From Actinomadura luzonensis (GTDB lineage: Bacteria > Actinomycetota > Actinomycetes > Streptosporangiales > Streptosporangiaceae): 64,000 bases of DNA. Shown piece after piece: positions 44,885 to 52,791 of this stretch. Under the pieces are notes generated by a model that saw nothing but the letters and a program-made list of their open reading frames with translations, was not told the DNA's origin and ran no database searches. Each line of letters begins with the position of its first letter. Position 1 is the stretch's first letter. Position numbers and translations under genes: made by a program. The stretch spans positions 2,175,001 to 2,239,000 of the forward strand of contig NZ_JAKRKC020000001.1 of the NCBI RefSeq assembly GCF_022664455.2. The letters are read 5' to 3'.

Positions 44885-46393
44885 GTGAGCACGTCGGCCG
44901 TCGAACCCGGCACCCGCCTCGCCGAGCGCTTCCGGCTCGAGGACCGCGTCAGCGAGTCCGACGGCGCGACGCTCTGGAAGGCCATCGACGAGATCCTCGC
45001 CCGTCCGGTGGCCGTGCACACCTTCGCCCCCGACTTCCCGCGCGTCCACGAGGTCGTCACGGCCGCCCGCGCGGCCAGCCGCCTCACCGACCCGCGCCTT
45101 ACCCAGGTGTTCGACGCCGCCGAGGACGACAAGCACGCCTACGTCGTCAGCGAGTGGGTCACCGGCGAGACGCTGGCCGACCTGCTGTCCGGCGGTCCGC
45201 TGGAGCCCGAGCGCGCGGCCGGCCTGGTGGCCGAGGCCGCCGAGGCCCTGGCGCACGCCCACGAGTCGCGCCTCTACCACCTGTGCCTGCGCCCGGCCCA
45301 CCTGGTGTGGACCACCGGCAATACCGTCAAGGTGCTCGGCGTGGCGGTCGACGCCGCCATGTACGGCCTGACCACCGACCAGCCGGCGCTCGACGACGCC
45401 GAGGGCCTCGGCCGGCTGCTGTACGCGGGCCTGACCGGCCACTGGCCGGGCGACGAGGAGGAGGGCGGCCTGCCCGCCGCCCCCATGATCGACGGCCACT
45501 TCTGCACGCCGCGCCAGGTCACCGCCGGCGTGCCCGGCTACTTCGACGCGGTGACGGTGCGGGCCTGCCTGCCCGAGTCGCGCAAGGGCCAGGGCGCGCT
45601 GTCCAGCCCGGCGGAGATCGCCGAGGCGCTGGCCGACGTGGCCCGCCCGATGCCGATCCCCATCGCCTACCCCGCCACCCCGACGGTGCCCGCCGCGTCC
45701 CGCTCGGAGGGCCTCGACACCGCCCACCGCCCCACGAGCACGCCTCCCCCGCTGCCGCCGGGCCCGCGGCGCCCGCAGGGCGGCGGCGGCACGCTCAACC
45801 GGGTGCTGATGACGATCGTGGTGCTGCTCGTCATCGCCGCGGTGGGCGTGGGCGCCTGGACGATCGGCCGCAGCCTGGGCAGCGGCACCGAGCCCGAGGC
45901 CAAGCAGGGCACGCCGAGCGCCACCACCTCCTCCTCCGCGCCGGTCCAGGCGATCGAGCCGGACAAGGCCAAGGGCTTCGACCCGCTCGGCGACGGCGAC
46001 GAGAAGTCGGAGAAGGCCGGGCTGGCCCTGGACGGCAAGCCGAGCACGTTCTGGGAGACCGAGGGCTACACCAGCGCCGAGCTGGGCAATCTCAAGAAGG
46101 GCGTCGGCCTGCTGCTCGACATGGGCAAGTCCGTGCAGATCAGCGACGTGGTCGCTACGCTGTCCGACACCCCGGGCGCGAACGTCGAGCTCAAGGTGGG
46201 CGACTCCGCCGACCTCGGCTCGCTGAAGACGGTCGCCTCGGCGAAGGACGCGTCGGGCAAGACGACCTTGAAGCCCGACCAGGCCGCCACCGGACAGTAC
46301 GTTTTGATCTGGTTTACACGTGTTCCGGCGGATGCAGGCAAGTTTCATGGCACCATCTATGAAGTAGTGGTGCATTCTCCCGGATCGGCATAA
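44885..46393 (+). CDS. membrane pseudokinase associated with MurJ
   Basis: 502 residues from GTG 44885 (GGAG upstream); a longer start at GTG 44825, 6 nt after TAGCGT, would be leaderless. The N-terminal half is a kinase fold without catalytic residues: the VAIK lysine position reads VAVH, and the HRD-type loop reads HLCLRPAHLVW with no catalytic Asp. One membrane segment (near 300-325) and a C-terminal carbohydrate-binding-like domain (about 350-500) follow. This corresponds to the C-terminal part of mycobacterial MviN, which recruits an FHA regulator. It probably regulates the flippase. Confidence 0.85.
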   Translation: MSTSAVEPGTRLAERFRLEDRVSESDGATLWKAIDEILARPVAVHTFAPDFPRVHEVVTAARAASRLTDPRLTQVFDAAEDDKHAYVVSEWVTGETLADLLSGGPLEPERAAGLVAEAAEALAHAHESRLYHLCLRPAHLVWTTGNTVKVLGVAVDAAMYGLTTDQPALDDAEGLGRLLYAGLTGHWPGDEEEGGLPAAPMIDGHFCTPRQVTAGVPGYFDAVTVRACLPESRKGQGALSSPAEIAEALADVARPMPIPIAYPATPTVPAASRSEGLDTAHRPTSTPPPLPPGPRRPQGGGGTLNRVLMTIVVLLVIAAVGVGAWTIGRSLGSGTEPEAKQGTPSATTSSSAPVQAIEPDKAKGFDPLGDGDEKSEKAGLALDGKPSTFWETEGYTSAELGNLKKGVGLLLDMGKSVQISDVVATLSDTPGANVELKVGDSADLGSLKTVASAKDASGKTTLKPDQAATGQYVLIWFTRVPADAGKFHGTIYEVVVHSPGSA

Positions 46394-46408
46394 TCAGGAA
46401 ACTCTCTT

Positions 46409-47044
46409 GTGAACTCCCCACCCGAGACACCTTCAGCAGCGGATCGGCCCGCGGTCACGGACGCCGAGCTGCTGACCGCGCACATCAACGGGGATCCTCA
46501 CGCCTTCAGCGAGATCGTCAAACGGCACCGCGACCGCATGTGGGCGGTCGCCCTGCGCACGCTCGGTGACCCTGACGAGGCCGCCGACGCCGTGCAGGAC
46601 GCCTTCGTCTCCGCCTACCGCAAGGCCGGCACGTTCCGCGGCGAGGCGGCCGTCACCACCTGGCTGCACCGCATCGTGGTCAACGCCTGTCTCGACCGCA
46701 TGCGGCGCAAGTCCGTCCGGCCGGTCGCCGACGACGAGCTCATCGAGGCGGCCGAGCGCGAGACGCCGCTGCCCGACCACACCGTGGAGCGAGAGGTCTC
46801 CCTGGAGGTTTCGGCCGCGCTGAAACTGCTGCCCGCCGACCAGCGCGCGGCCCTGGTGCTCGTCGACATGATGGGCTATTCGGTCGAAGACGCAGCTCAG
46901 GTGCTGGACGTGCCGAGCGGCACCGTGAAGAGCCGGTGCGCCCGCGGGCGCGCGAAACTTGCCCCAATTCTTTCGCATCTGCGGAACCGATCGGACCTCA
47001 ATCGCGTCTCATCCGCGAAGGGAGCAGAACTTCGTGACGGGTGA
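46409..47044 (+). CDS. sigM: ECF sigma factor SigM
   Basis: 211 residues. Sigma-70 region 2 (HAFSEIVKRHRDRMWAVALRTLGDPDEAADAVQDAFVSAYRKAG) and region 4 (LLPADQRAALVLVDMMGYSVEDAAQVLDVPSGTVKSRCARGRAKL) are complete. It directs RNA polymerase to a stress regulon. The gene overlaps the anti-sigma factor by 11 bp, and position next to trxBA and murJ matches SigM of relatives. Confidence 0.92.
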   Translation: MNSPPETPSAADRPAVTDAELLTAHINGDPHAFSEIVKRHRDRMWAVALRTLGDPDEAADAVQDAFVSAYRKAGTFRGEAAVTTWLHRIVVNACLDRMRRKSVRPVADDELIEAAERETPLPDHTVEREVSLEVSAALKLLPADQRAALVLVDMMGYSVEDAAQVLDVPSGTVKSRCARGRAKLAPILSHLRNRSDLNRVSSAKGAELRDG

Positions 47045-47939
47045 TACGCACTACGATCTGGAAACCCTCGCCGAGTTGGCCGAGGGTCTCCTGAACGCTG
47101 CCGAGGCATGCCAGGTCCGCGAGCATCTCGCGGTCTGCGACCCCTGCGGGGAGCTGCTGGCCGACCTGGCGGCGGTTCGCGAGGTGCTCGCGGCGACCCC
47201 CACACCGGCCATGCCGATGGGTGTCGCACTGCGCATCGACAAGGCCCTGGCGGCCGAGGCGGAGACTCGGCGCGCCGGCGTCGGCCTCATGGAGACACCG
47301 GACTGGGACGACCTCATGCGGGACGCCCCCTGGGAGCGGCCGGCCGAGCCGGTGGGCCGCCCGGGCGCCCCAGAGGACGCGCCCGAGCCGGTGCGCCTCG
47401 GGGTGGTCTCCGACGACGGCACCATCGTCCCCGCGCGCACGCGCTCGGCCCGGCGGCGCCGGTGGGCCCTGCCGGCGGTGGCCGCGGCAGCGGCGGCGGC
47501 CGTGGTCGGCACGGCGGTGGTCTCGACCAACCTGCTCGCCTCCGGCGGCTCAGGGCCCTCGTCCGCGCCGATCGCGCTGCCGTCCAGCGGTCCGTCCAAG
47601 AGCATGCAGATCGCGCCGGCGTACAAGCTGACCGACAGCGGCTACAACTACAGCGACAACGAGCTGCGCAAGCCCATGGAGCAGTTCTTCGGCTTCGCTC
47701 AGGCGCAGCAGCCGATCGGCGGCGACAGCTCGGGCGGCGACCCGGTGGCCAAGTGTGTGGCCAAGGTGGGCGACCGCAGCGGGCTGGAGGCCTTCGCGGT
47801 CGACCAGGGGCAGTACAACGGGCAGGAGGCGCTCATCGTCACCTCCTGGAAGAACCGGGCCGCCAAGCGGATCCGCATCGACATCGTCGACCCGTTCAAC
47901 TGCAAGAACCTGCGCAAGCCGGCTCTCGGCCGCTGGTAG
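47034..47939 (+). CDS. anti-sigma factor for SigM
   Basis: 301 residues from GTG 47034 (AGGGAG upstream). The N-terminal cytoplasmic domain has EHLAVCDPC, the HxxxCxxC pattern of zinc-binding anti-sigma domains. One membrane segment (about 144-165, ALPAVAAAAAAAVVGTAVV) leads to a folded outer domain with two cysteines. It would hold SigM inactive until a signal releases it. Overlap of the two genes supports co-translation. Confidence 0.85.
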   Translation: MTGDTHYDLETLAELAEGLLNAAEACQVREHLAVCDPCGELLADLAAVREVLAATPTPAMPMGVALRIDKALAAEAETRRAGVGLMETPDWDDLMRDAPWERPAEPVGRPGAPEDAPEPVRLGVVSDDGTIVPARTRSARRRRWALPAVAAAAAAAVVGTAVVSTNLLASGGSGPSSAPIALPSSGPSKSMQIAPAYKLTDSGYNYSDNELRKPMEQFFGFAQAQQPIGGDSSGGDPVAKCVAKVGDRSGLEAFAVDQGQYNGQEALIVTSWKNRAAKRIRIDIVDPFNCKNLRKPALGRW

Positions 47940-47961
47940 ACCGTTCACGTCCGCGACGGCA

Positions 47962-47990
47962 GGGCCCGCTCCGGCGGGCCCTTTCGTTTT
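47962..47990 (+). terminator. terminator after the anti-sigma gene
   Basis: 8-bp stem GGGCCCGC/GCGGGCCC with a 4-nt loop (47970-47973), followed by TTTCGTTTT. It starts 22 bp after the stop. Confidence 0.85.
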
Positions 47991-48086
47991 CCTGGGGATT
48001 ACCCTGTGGAAAAGTACGCACAACGGCCTTGTCCGCAGGTCGGCGAGGCACGGAATCGGCTCGCGGCGGCGTCGCGGGTAGGGCGG

Positions 48087-48112
48087 GGAATCAGTGCGCC
48101 CTAGGATCTGTT
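48087..48112 (+). promoter_or_regulatory. SigR-type promoter of trxBA
   Basis: GGAAT at 48087-48091 and GTT at 48110-48112, spaced by exactly 18 nt (wider form GGGAAT-N18-GTTG). This is the consensus for the actinobacterial thiol-stress sigma factor SigR, whose known targets include trxBA. Expected start of transcription is about 48118, some 25 nt before trxB. Confidence 0.75.
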
Positions 48113-48143
48113 GACGCCCGTGCAACAGCCAGACGAGGAAGGC

Positions 48144-49085
48144 GTGGGAGCGTTGAGCGACGTTCGTAACGTGATCATTATCGGATCCGGGCCTGCCGGC
48201 TACACCGCGGCCGTCTACTCCGCGCGCGCCGAGCTCAAGCCCCTGGTCTTCGAGGGCTCCGTCACCGCCGGCGGCGCGCTCATGAACACCACCGACGTGG
48301 AGAACTTCCCCGGGTTCCCGGACGGGATCATGGGGCCCGACCTGATGGACAACCTGCGCAAGCAGGCCGAGCGGTTCGGCGCCGAGCTGGTCGCCGACGA
48401 CGTCGTCGAGGTGGACCTCAAGGCCACCCCCAAGGTCGTCAAGACGCACACCGAGACCTACTACGCCAAGTCCGTCATCCTGGCCATGGGCTCCGGCTAC
48501 CGCGAGCTCGGCCTGGAGAACGAGAAGCGGCTGTCCGGCCACGGCGTGTCCTGGTGCGCCACCTGTGACGGCTTCTTCTTCCGCAACAAGGACATCGTGG
48601 TCGTCGGCGGCGGCGACACGGCGATGGAGGAGGCCACGTTCCTGACCCGGTTCGGGCGCATGGTCACCGTGGTCCACCGGCGTGACGAGCTGCGGGCCAG
48701 CAAGATCATGCAGGAGCGGGCGTTCGGCAACGACAAGATCCGCTTCATCTGGGACTCCGAGGTCACGGACGTGCTCGGCGACACCAAGGTCGAGGCCGTC
48801 AAGCTGCGCAACGTCAAGACCGGCGAGGAGTGCGAGCTGGCCACCGACGCGCTGTTCCTCGCGATCGGCCACGACCCGCGCACCGATCTGGTCAAGGGCC
48901 AGATCGAGCTCGACGAGAACGGGTACGTCAAGGTCGCCTCGCCCAGCACGGCGACCAACATCCCCGGCGTGTTCGCCGCGGGCGACGTCGTCGACCACAC
49001 CTATCGTCAGGCCATCACCGCGGCCGGCACCGGCTGTGCGGCCTCGCTCGACTCCGAGCGCTGGCTCGCAGACAACGACAAGTAA
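48144..49085 (+). CDS. trxB: thioredoxin-disulfide reductase
   Basis: 313 residues from GTG 48144, chosen because GAGG lies 5 nt before it; a TTG 9 nt downstream (MSDVRNV...) is also possible. FAD-binding GSGPAG (14-19), redox pair CATC at 138-141 (WCATCDG), NADPH-binding GGGDTA (155-160) and the C-terminal [21 protein letters not shown] are intact. It reduces thioredoxin with NADPH. Second element, trxA, follows by 10 bp; a SigR-type promoter lies upstream. Confidence 0.96.
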   Translation: MGALSDVRNVIIIGSGPAGYTAAVYSARAELKPLVFEGSVTAGGALMNTTDVENFPGFPDGIMGPDLMDNLRKQAERFGAELVADDVVEVDLKATPKVVKTHTETYYAKSVILAMGSGYRELGLENEKRLSGHGVSWCATCDGFFFRNKDIVVVGGGDTAMEEATFLTRFGRMVTVVHRRDELRASKIMQERAFGNDKIRFIWDSEVTDVLGDTKVEAVKLRNVKTGEECELATDALFLAIGHDPRTDLVKGQIELDENGYVKVASPSTATNIPGVFAAGDVVDHTYRQAITAAGTGCAASLDSERWLADNDK

Positions 49086-49095
49086 GGAGCGCACC

Positions 49096-49410
49096 GTGAA
49101 GGCAGTCACCGACAAGACCTTCGACGCAGAGGTTCTCAAGAGCGACAAGCCCGTGCTCGTCGACTTCTGGGCGGAATGGTGCGGCCCGTGCCGTCAGGTC
49201 TCGCCCATCCTCGAGGAGATCGCCAAGGAGCACGGCGACAAGCTGGAGATCGTCAAGCTGAACATCGACGAGAACCCCGAGGTTCCGCGTCAGTACGGTG
49301 TGCTCCAGATCCCGACGATGAACGTCTACAAGGGTGGCGAGGTCGTCAAGCAGATCATCGGCGCCAAGCCGAAGGCCATGCTGCTGCGCGAGCTCGACGG
49401 CATCATCTAG
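49096..49410 (+). CDS. trxA: thioredoxin
   Basis: 104 residues, normal length. Active-site WCGPC at 28-32 in [17 protein letters not shown] and the cis-proline region [12 protein letters not shown] are present. It is the general disulfide reductant, reduced by TrxB just upstream. GTG 49096 follows AAGGAG. A strong hairpin at 49501 and a 17-bp triplicated sequence follow the gene. Confidence 0.96.
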   Translation: MKAVTDKTFDAEVLKSDKPVLVDFWAEWCGPCRQVSPILEEIAKEHGDKLEIVKLNIDENPEVPRQYGVLQIPTMNVYKGGEVVKQIIGAKPKAMLLRELDGII

Positions 49411-49434
49411 GCCGCGTCCTGCGGCGGTCGTGAT

Positions 49435-49485
49435 GATCGCCTCTCGTGGCTGATCGCCTCTCGCGGCTGATCGCCTCTTGTGGCG
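49435..49485. repeat. 17-bp tandem repeat, three copies
   Basis: Units at 49435-49451, 49452-49468 and 49469-49485 built on GATCGCCTCTCGTGGCT; the second differs at one base and the third at two. They lie between trxA and its downstream hairpin. Confidence 0.9.
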
Positions 49486-49500
49486 CGCTTCGCCTGGCAC

Positions 49501-49532
49501 CGAGCCCCTCGCGGTCCTCCGCGGGGGGCTCG
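49501..49532. terminator. strong hairpin between trxA and a GNAT gene
   Basis: A 14-bp stem (one G-T pair) with loop TCCT; arms 49501-49514 and 49519-49532. No T-run. It probably terminates both trxA and the convergent GNAT gene. Confidence 0.75.
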
Positions 49533-49555
49533 CCCATGAGGGGCCTCAGCACCTC

Positions 49556-50173
49556 TCAGACGGGACGCAGGGCCCGCTCCGGGCTCATGGAGCCGAGGAG
49601 GCGCTCCAGGGCCACCTCGACGTCCTCACGCCACGACACGGCGCTCTTGAGTTCGAGCCGCAGCCGCGGAAATCGCAAATGCGGACGAACAGTCTTAAAT
49701 CCCACAGAAAGCAAGTATTCGGCCGGAACGACGCAACTAGGCTCTTCCCACTTGAGGTCGCCGAAGGCCTCGATGGCTTTCACCCCGCGCCGCGTCAGGT
49801 CCTTGGCGACGCCCTGGATGAGCATGCGCCCGAGGCCGCCGCCCGAGAACTCGGGGATGATGTGCGCCGTCATCAGCAGCACCGCGTCCGCGCTGACGGG
49901 CGAGGTGGGGAAGGCCACCGAGCGCGGGCTGTAGAGCGGCGGGCTGTAGAGCACGAACCCGGCCGGCACGCCGTCCACGTACACGATCTTGCCGCAGCTC
50001 CCCCACTCCAGCAGCGTCGCGGAGATCCAGGCTTCCTTCTCCAACCCCGGATCGCCCGAGTCCACCGCGCGCTCCCCGCTCATGGGGTCGAGCTCCCAGA
50101 ACACGCACCGCCGGCAACGCCGCGGCAAATCTTCAAGATTGTCCAGGGTTATGTTGACCAGCCGGCGCGACAA
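49556..50173 (-). CDS. GNAT-family N-acetyltransferase-like protein
   Basis: 205 residues. LLMTAHIIPEFSGGGLGRMLIQGVAKDL is a GNAT acetyl-CoA loop (Q/R-x-x-G-x-G/A type, here SGGGLG). An N-terminal cysteine set (RRCRRCVFWELDP; later SCGKIVYVDG) is unusual and conserved-looking in the actinobacterial family beside trxA. TTG start at 50173 follows GGGG. The acceptor is unknown. Confidence 0.75.
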   Translation of the reverse strand: MSRRLVNITLDNLEDLPRRCRRCVFWELDPMSGERAVDSGDPGLEKEAWISATLLEWGSCGKIVYVDGVPAGFVLYSPPLYSPRSVAFPTSPVSADAVLLMTAHIIPEFSGGGLGRMLIQGVAKDLTRRGVKAIEAFGDLKWEEPSCVVPAEYLLSVGFKTVRPHLRFPRLRLELKSAVSWREDVEVALERLLGSMSPERALRPV

Positions 50174-50349
50174 CTACGGCCCCTATCGTTGACCCGGAAA
50201 AGCGCGCGAAAACCGCGTCCACAGGTGGCATCGTAGCCCAGTGAAGAAGACGCCAGCGGACACCACGTCGGTCGAGCCCGGTCACGTACGACCCGTCCGT
50301 CTGGCGTAATCTGGTATTTCGACCCGATATGACACCTAGGAGGTGGGCC

Positions 50350-51678
50350 GTGACGGAAGAGCAGGATCACGGTCAGACACCCGCGCCGACCCAAGGGTCG
50401 CGCATCGACGCCTACGTCGATCGGTACGCCGCGCGAGCTACCGGGATGGTCGCCTCCGAGATCCGAGCTCTTTTCGCCGTCGCGTCGAGGCCCGAGGTGG
50501 TCTCGCTCGCGGGCGGCATGCCGTACGTCACGGCCCTTCCCCTCGACATGGTCGGCGAGCTGGTCTCCGAGCTCGTCACCCGGCGCGGCCCGGTCGCGCT
50601 GCAGTACGGCTCCGGCCAGGGCGACCCGCATCTGCGCGAGCAGATCTGCGACGTGATGCGCCTTGAGGGGATCCAGGCCACGGCGGACGACGTGGTCGTC
50701 ACCGTGGGTTCGCAGCAGGCGCTCGACCTGATCACCCGCATCTTCATCGACCCGGGCGACGTGGTGCTCGCCGAGGGTCCCTCGTACGTGGGGGCGCTGG
50801 GTACGTTCGCCGCCTACCAGGCCAAAGTGGTGCACATCGCCATGGACGATCAGGGCATCGTGCCCGAGTCCCTGGCGCAGACCATCTACGCTCTGGAGAC
50901 CGCCGGCGCGCCCATCAAGTTCCTCTACACGATCCCCAACTTCCAGAACCCGGCCGGCGTCACGCTCAACATCGCCCGCCGCCAGCAGGTGATCGACATC
51001 TGCCAGCGGGCCGGGGTGCTGGTCATCGAGGACAACCCGTACGGGCTGCTCGGCTTCGACGGCGAGCCCATGCCCGCCCTGCGCGCCGACAACCCCGACG
51101 GGGTCGTCTACCTCGGCTCGTTCTCCAAGACCCTCGCCCCCGGCTTCAGGGTCGGCTGGGCGCTCGCCCCGCACGCGATCCGCGACAAGCTCGTGCTCGC
51201 CATGGAGTCGGCCGTGTTGTCGCACTCGTCGTTCACGCAGCTCGCCGTGGGGCAGTACCTCGCGACGCAGCCGTGGCGGGAGCAGATCAAGACCTTCCGC
51301 GAGCTCTACCGCGAGCGACGTGACGCCCTCCTGGACGCCCTCGACTCCCTGATGCCGCCGGAGGTCACCTGGACCCGGCCCGGCGGCGGCTTCTTCGTCT
51401 GGGCCACCCTGCCGGAAGGGCTCGACTCCAAAGCCATCCTGCCGCGCGCGGTGGCCGAGCGGGTCGCGTTCGTCCCCGGCACCGGGTTCTTCTCGGACGG
51501 CAGCGGGGCGCGGCACATGCGCCTGTCGTACTGCTACCCGGAGCCCGACCGCATCCGGGAAGGCGTGCGGCGGCTCGCGGGGGTGATCGAGCAGGAGATG
51601 CAGCTCCGCGACACGTTCGGCACCGGCTCGGTCCGCGACCACAACGGCGTCGACACCCCGGGCCCCGACCTGGCCTGA
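50350..51678 (+). CDS. PLP-dependent aminotransferase (ARO8/LysN type)
   Basis: 442 residues, fold type I. VSLAGGMPYVTALPLDMV, QYGSGQGDPHLREQI and NFQNPAGVTL are conserved landmarks; the PLP lysine is in GSFSKTLAPGFRVGW (near 259), and Arg in RLSYCYPE binds the substrate carboxylate. There is no GntR domain, so it is an enzyme rather than a MocR regulator. Candidate substrates are 2-aminoadipate or aromatic amino acids. GTG 50350 follows AGGAGG at 6 nt. Standing alone, followed by a Ddl-like gene. Confidence 0.9.
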   Translation: MTEEQDHGQTPAPTQGSRIDAYVDRYAARATGMVASEIRALFAVASRPEVVSLAGGMPYVTALPLDMVGELVSELVTRRGPVALQYGSGQGDPHLREQICDVMRLEGIQATADDVVVTVGSQQALDLITRIFIDPGDVVLAEGPSYVGALGTFAAYQAKVVHIAMDDQGIVPESLAQTIYALETAGAPIKFLYTIPNFQNPAGVTLNIARRQQVIDICQRAGVLVIEDNPYGLLGFDGEPMPALRADNPDGVVYLGSFSKTLAPGFRVGWALAPHAIRDKLVLAMESAVLSHSSFTQLAVGQYLATQPWREQIKTFRELYRERRDALLDALDSLMPPEVTWTRPGGGFFVWATLPEGLDSKAILPRAVAERVAFVPGTGFFSDGSGARHMRLSYCYPEPDRIREGVRRLAGVIEQEMQLRDTFGTGSVRDHNGVDTPGPDLA

Positions 51679-51834
51679 CCGCTCACCACCGGCCCGGGGC
51701 GGGCCACACCGCCCGCCCTGGCCGCTCTCCTCTTGCCGGACCCGGCGCGGAACCGCGGGATGACCACCTCACGTACACCATTCGCCCCCGACGCCGGTAC
51801 GCTCGGACAGCGTTCTGTCAGCAGAGGAGAAGTG

Positions 51835-52791
51835 ATGAGCGATCTGGGCCACGTGCTGGTGCTGGCCGGCGGCCTCTCCTACGAGCGAGAGGTGTCCCTG
51901 CGCTCGGGCCGCCGGGTCAGCGAGGTGCTGCGCGCCGCCGGCGTCGACGTCGAGACCCGCGACACCGACGCCTCCCTCGTGCCCTCGATCCTCGCCGACC
52001 CCCCGGACGCGGTGTTCGTGACCCTGCACGGCGGCGCCGGCGAGGACGGCGCCATCCGGTCCGTCCTGGAGCTCCTCGACGTGCCGTACGTGGGCGCCGA
52101 CCCCGACGCCTGCCGCGTCGCCTTCGACAAGCCCACCGCCAAGGCGGTCGTCCGCTCCGTCGGCCTGAGTACGCCGGAGTCGGTCACGCTGCCCAAGGAG
52201 ACCTTCCACGACCTGGGCGCCACGGTCGTGCTCGGACGCATCATCGAACGCCTCGGCCTCCCCCTCTTCGTCAAGCCGGCCCGGGGCGGCTCCGCGCTCG
52301 GCGCGTCGATCGTCCGCACCGCCGAAGAGCTGCCCGCCGCGATGGTCGGCTGCTTCGCCTACGGCGACACCGCGCTGATCGAACGCTACGTGGACGGCGT
52401 CGAGGTCGCCGTCTCCGTCGTCGACCTCGGCCACGGCCCCGTCGCGCTGCCCGCCGTGGAGATCGTCCCGGACGAGGGCGTCTACGACTACGCGGCCCGC
52501 TACACCGCCGGGCACACCGAGTTCTTCGCTCCCGCCCGCCTCTCCCCCGCGGCCGCCGCCGCCTGCGCCGAGACCGCCGTCACCGCCCACACCGCCCTCG
52601 GCCTCCGCGACATCTCCCGCACCGACCTCATCGTGGACGCCGACGACGTCCCGCACTTCCTGGAGGTCAACGTGGCCCCAGGAATGACGGAGACCTCCCT
52701 GCTCCCGATGGCGGCGGAAGCCGCGGGCCAGGACCTCGGCGACCTCTGCCGCACCCTCCTCCAGAACGCCGCCACCCGCTCCCACCCCTAA
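51835..52791 (+). CDS. D-alanine--D-alanine ligase-like ATP-grasp enzyme
   Basis: 318 residues from ATG 51835 (GAGGAGA upstream), Ddl length. VLVLAGGLSYEREVSLRSG matches the N-terminal Ddl motif, HGGAGEDGAIRSVLELLDVPYVG the second, KPARGGSALGASIV the ATP-grasp loop, and EVNVAPGMTETSLLPMAAEAAG the metal-binding end. It should join two D-amino acids for peptidoglycan. Whether it is the main Ddl or an accessory one cannot be told here. A gene-free pyrimidine-rich tract follows directly. Confidence 0.87.
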   Translation: MSDLGHVLVLAGGLSYEREVSLRSGRRVSEVLRAAGVDVETRDTDASLVPSILADPPDAVFVTLHGGAGEDGAIRSVLELLDVPYVGADPDACRVAFDKPTAKAVVRSVGLSTPESVTLPKETFHDLGATVVLGRIIERLGLPLFVKPARGGSALGASIVRTAEELPAAMVGCFAYGDTALIERYVDGVEVAVSVVDLGHGPVALPAVEIVPDEGVYDYAARYTAGHTEFFAPARLSPAAAAACAETAVTAHTALGLRDISRTDLIVDADDVPHFLEVNVAPGMTETSLLPMAAEAAGQDLGDLCRTLLQNAATRSHP

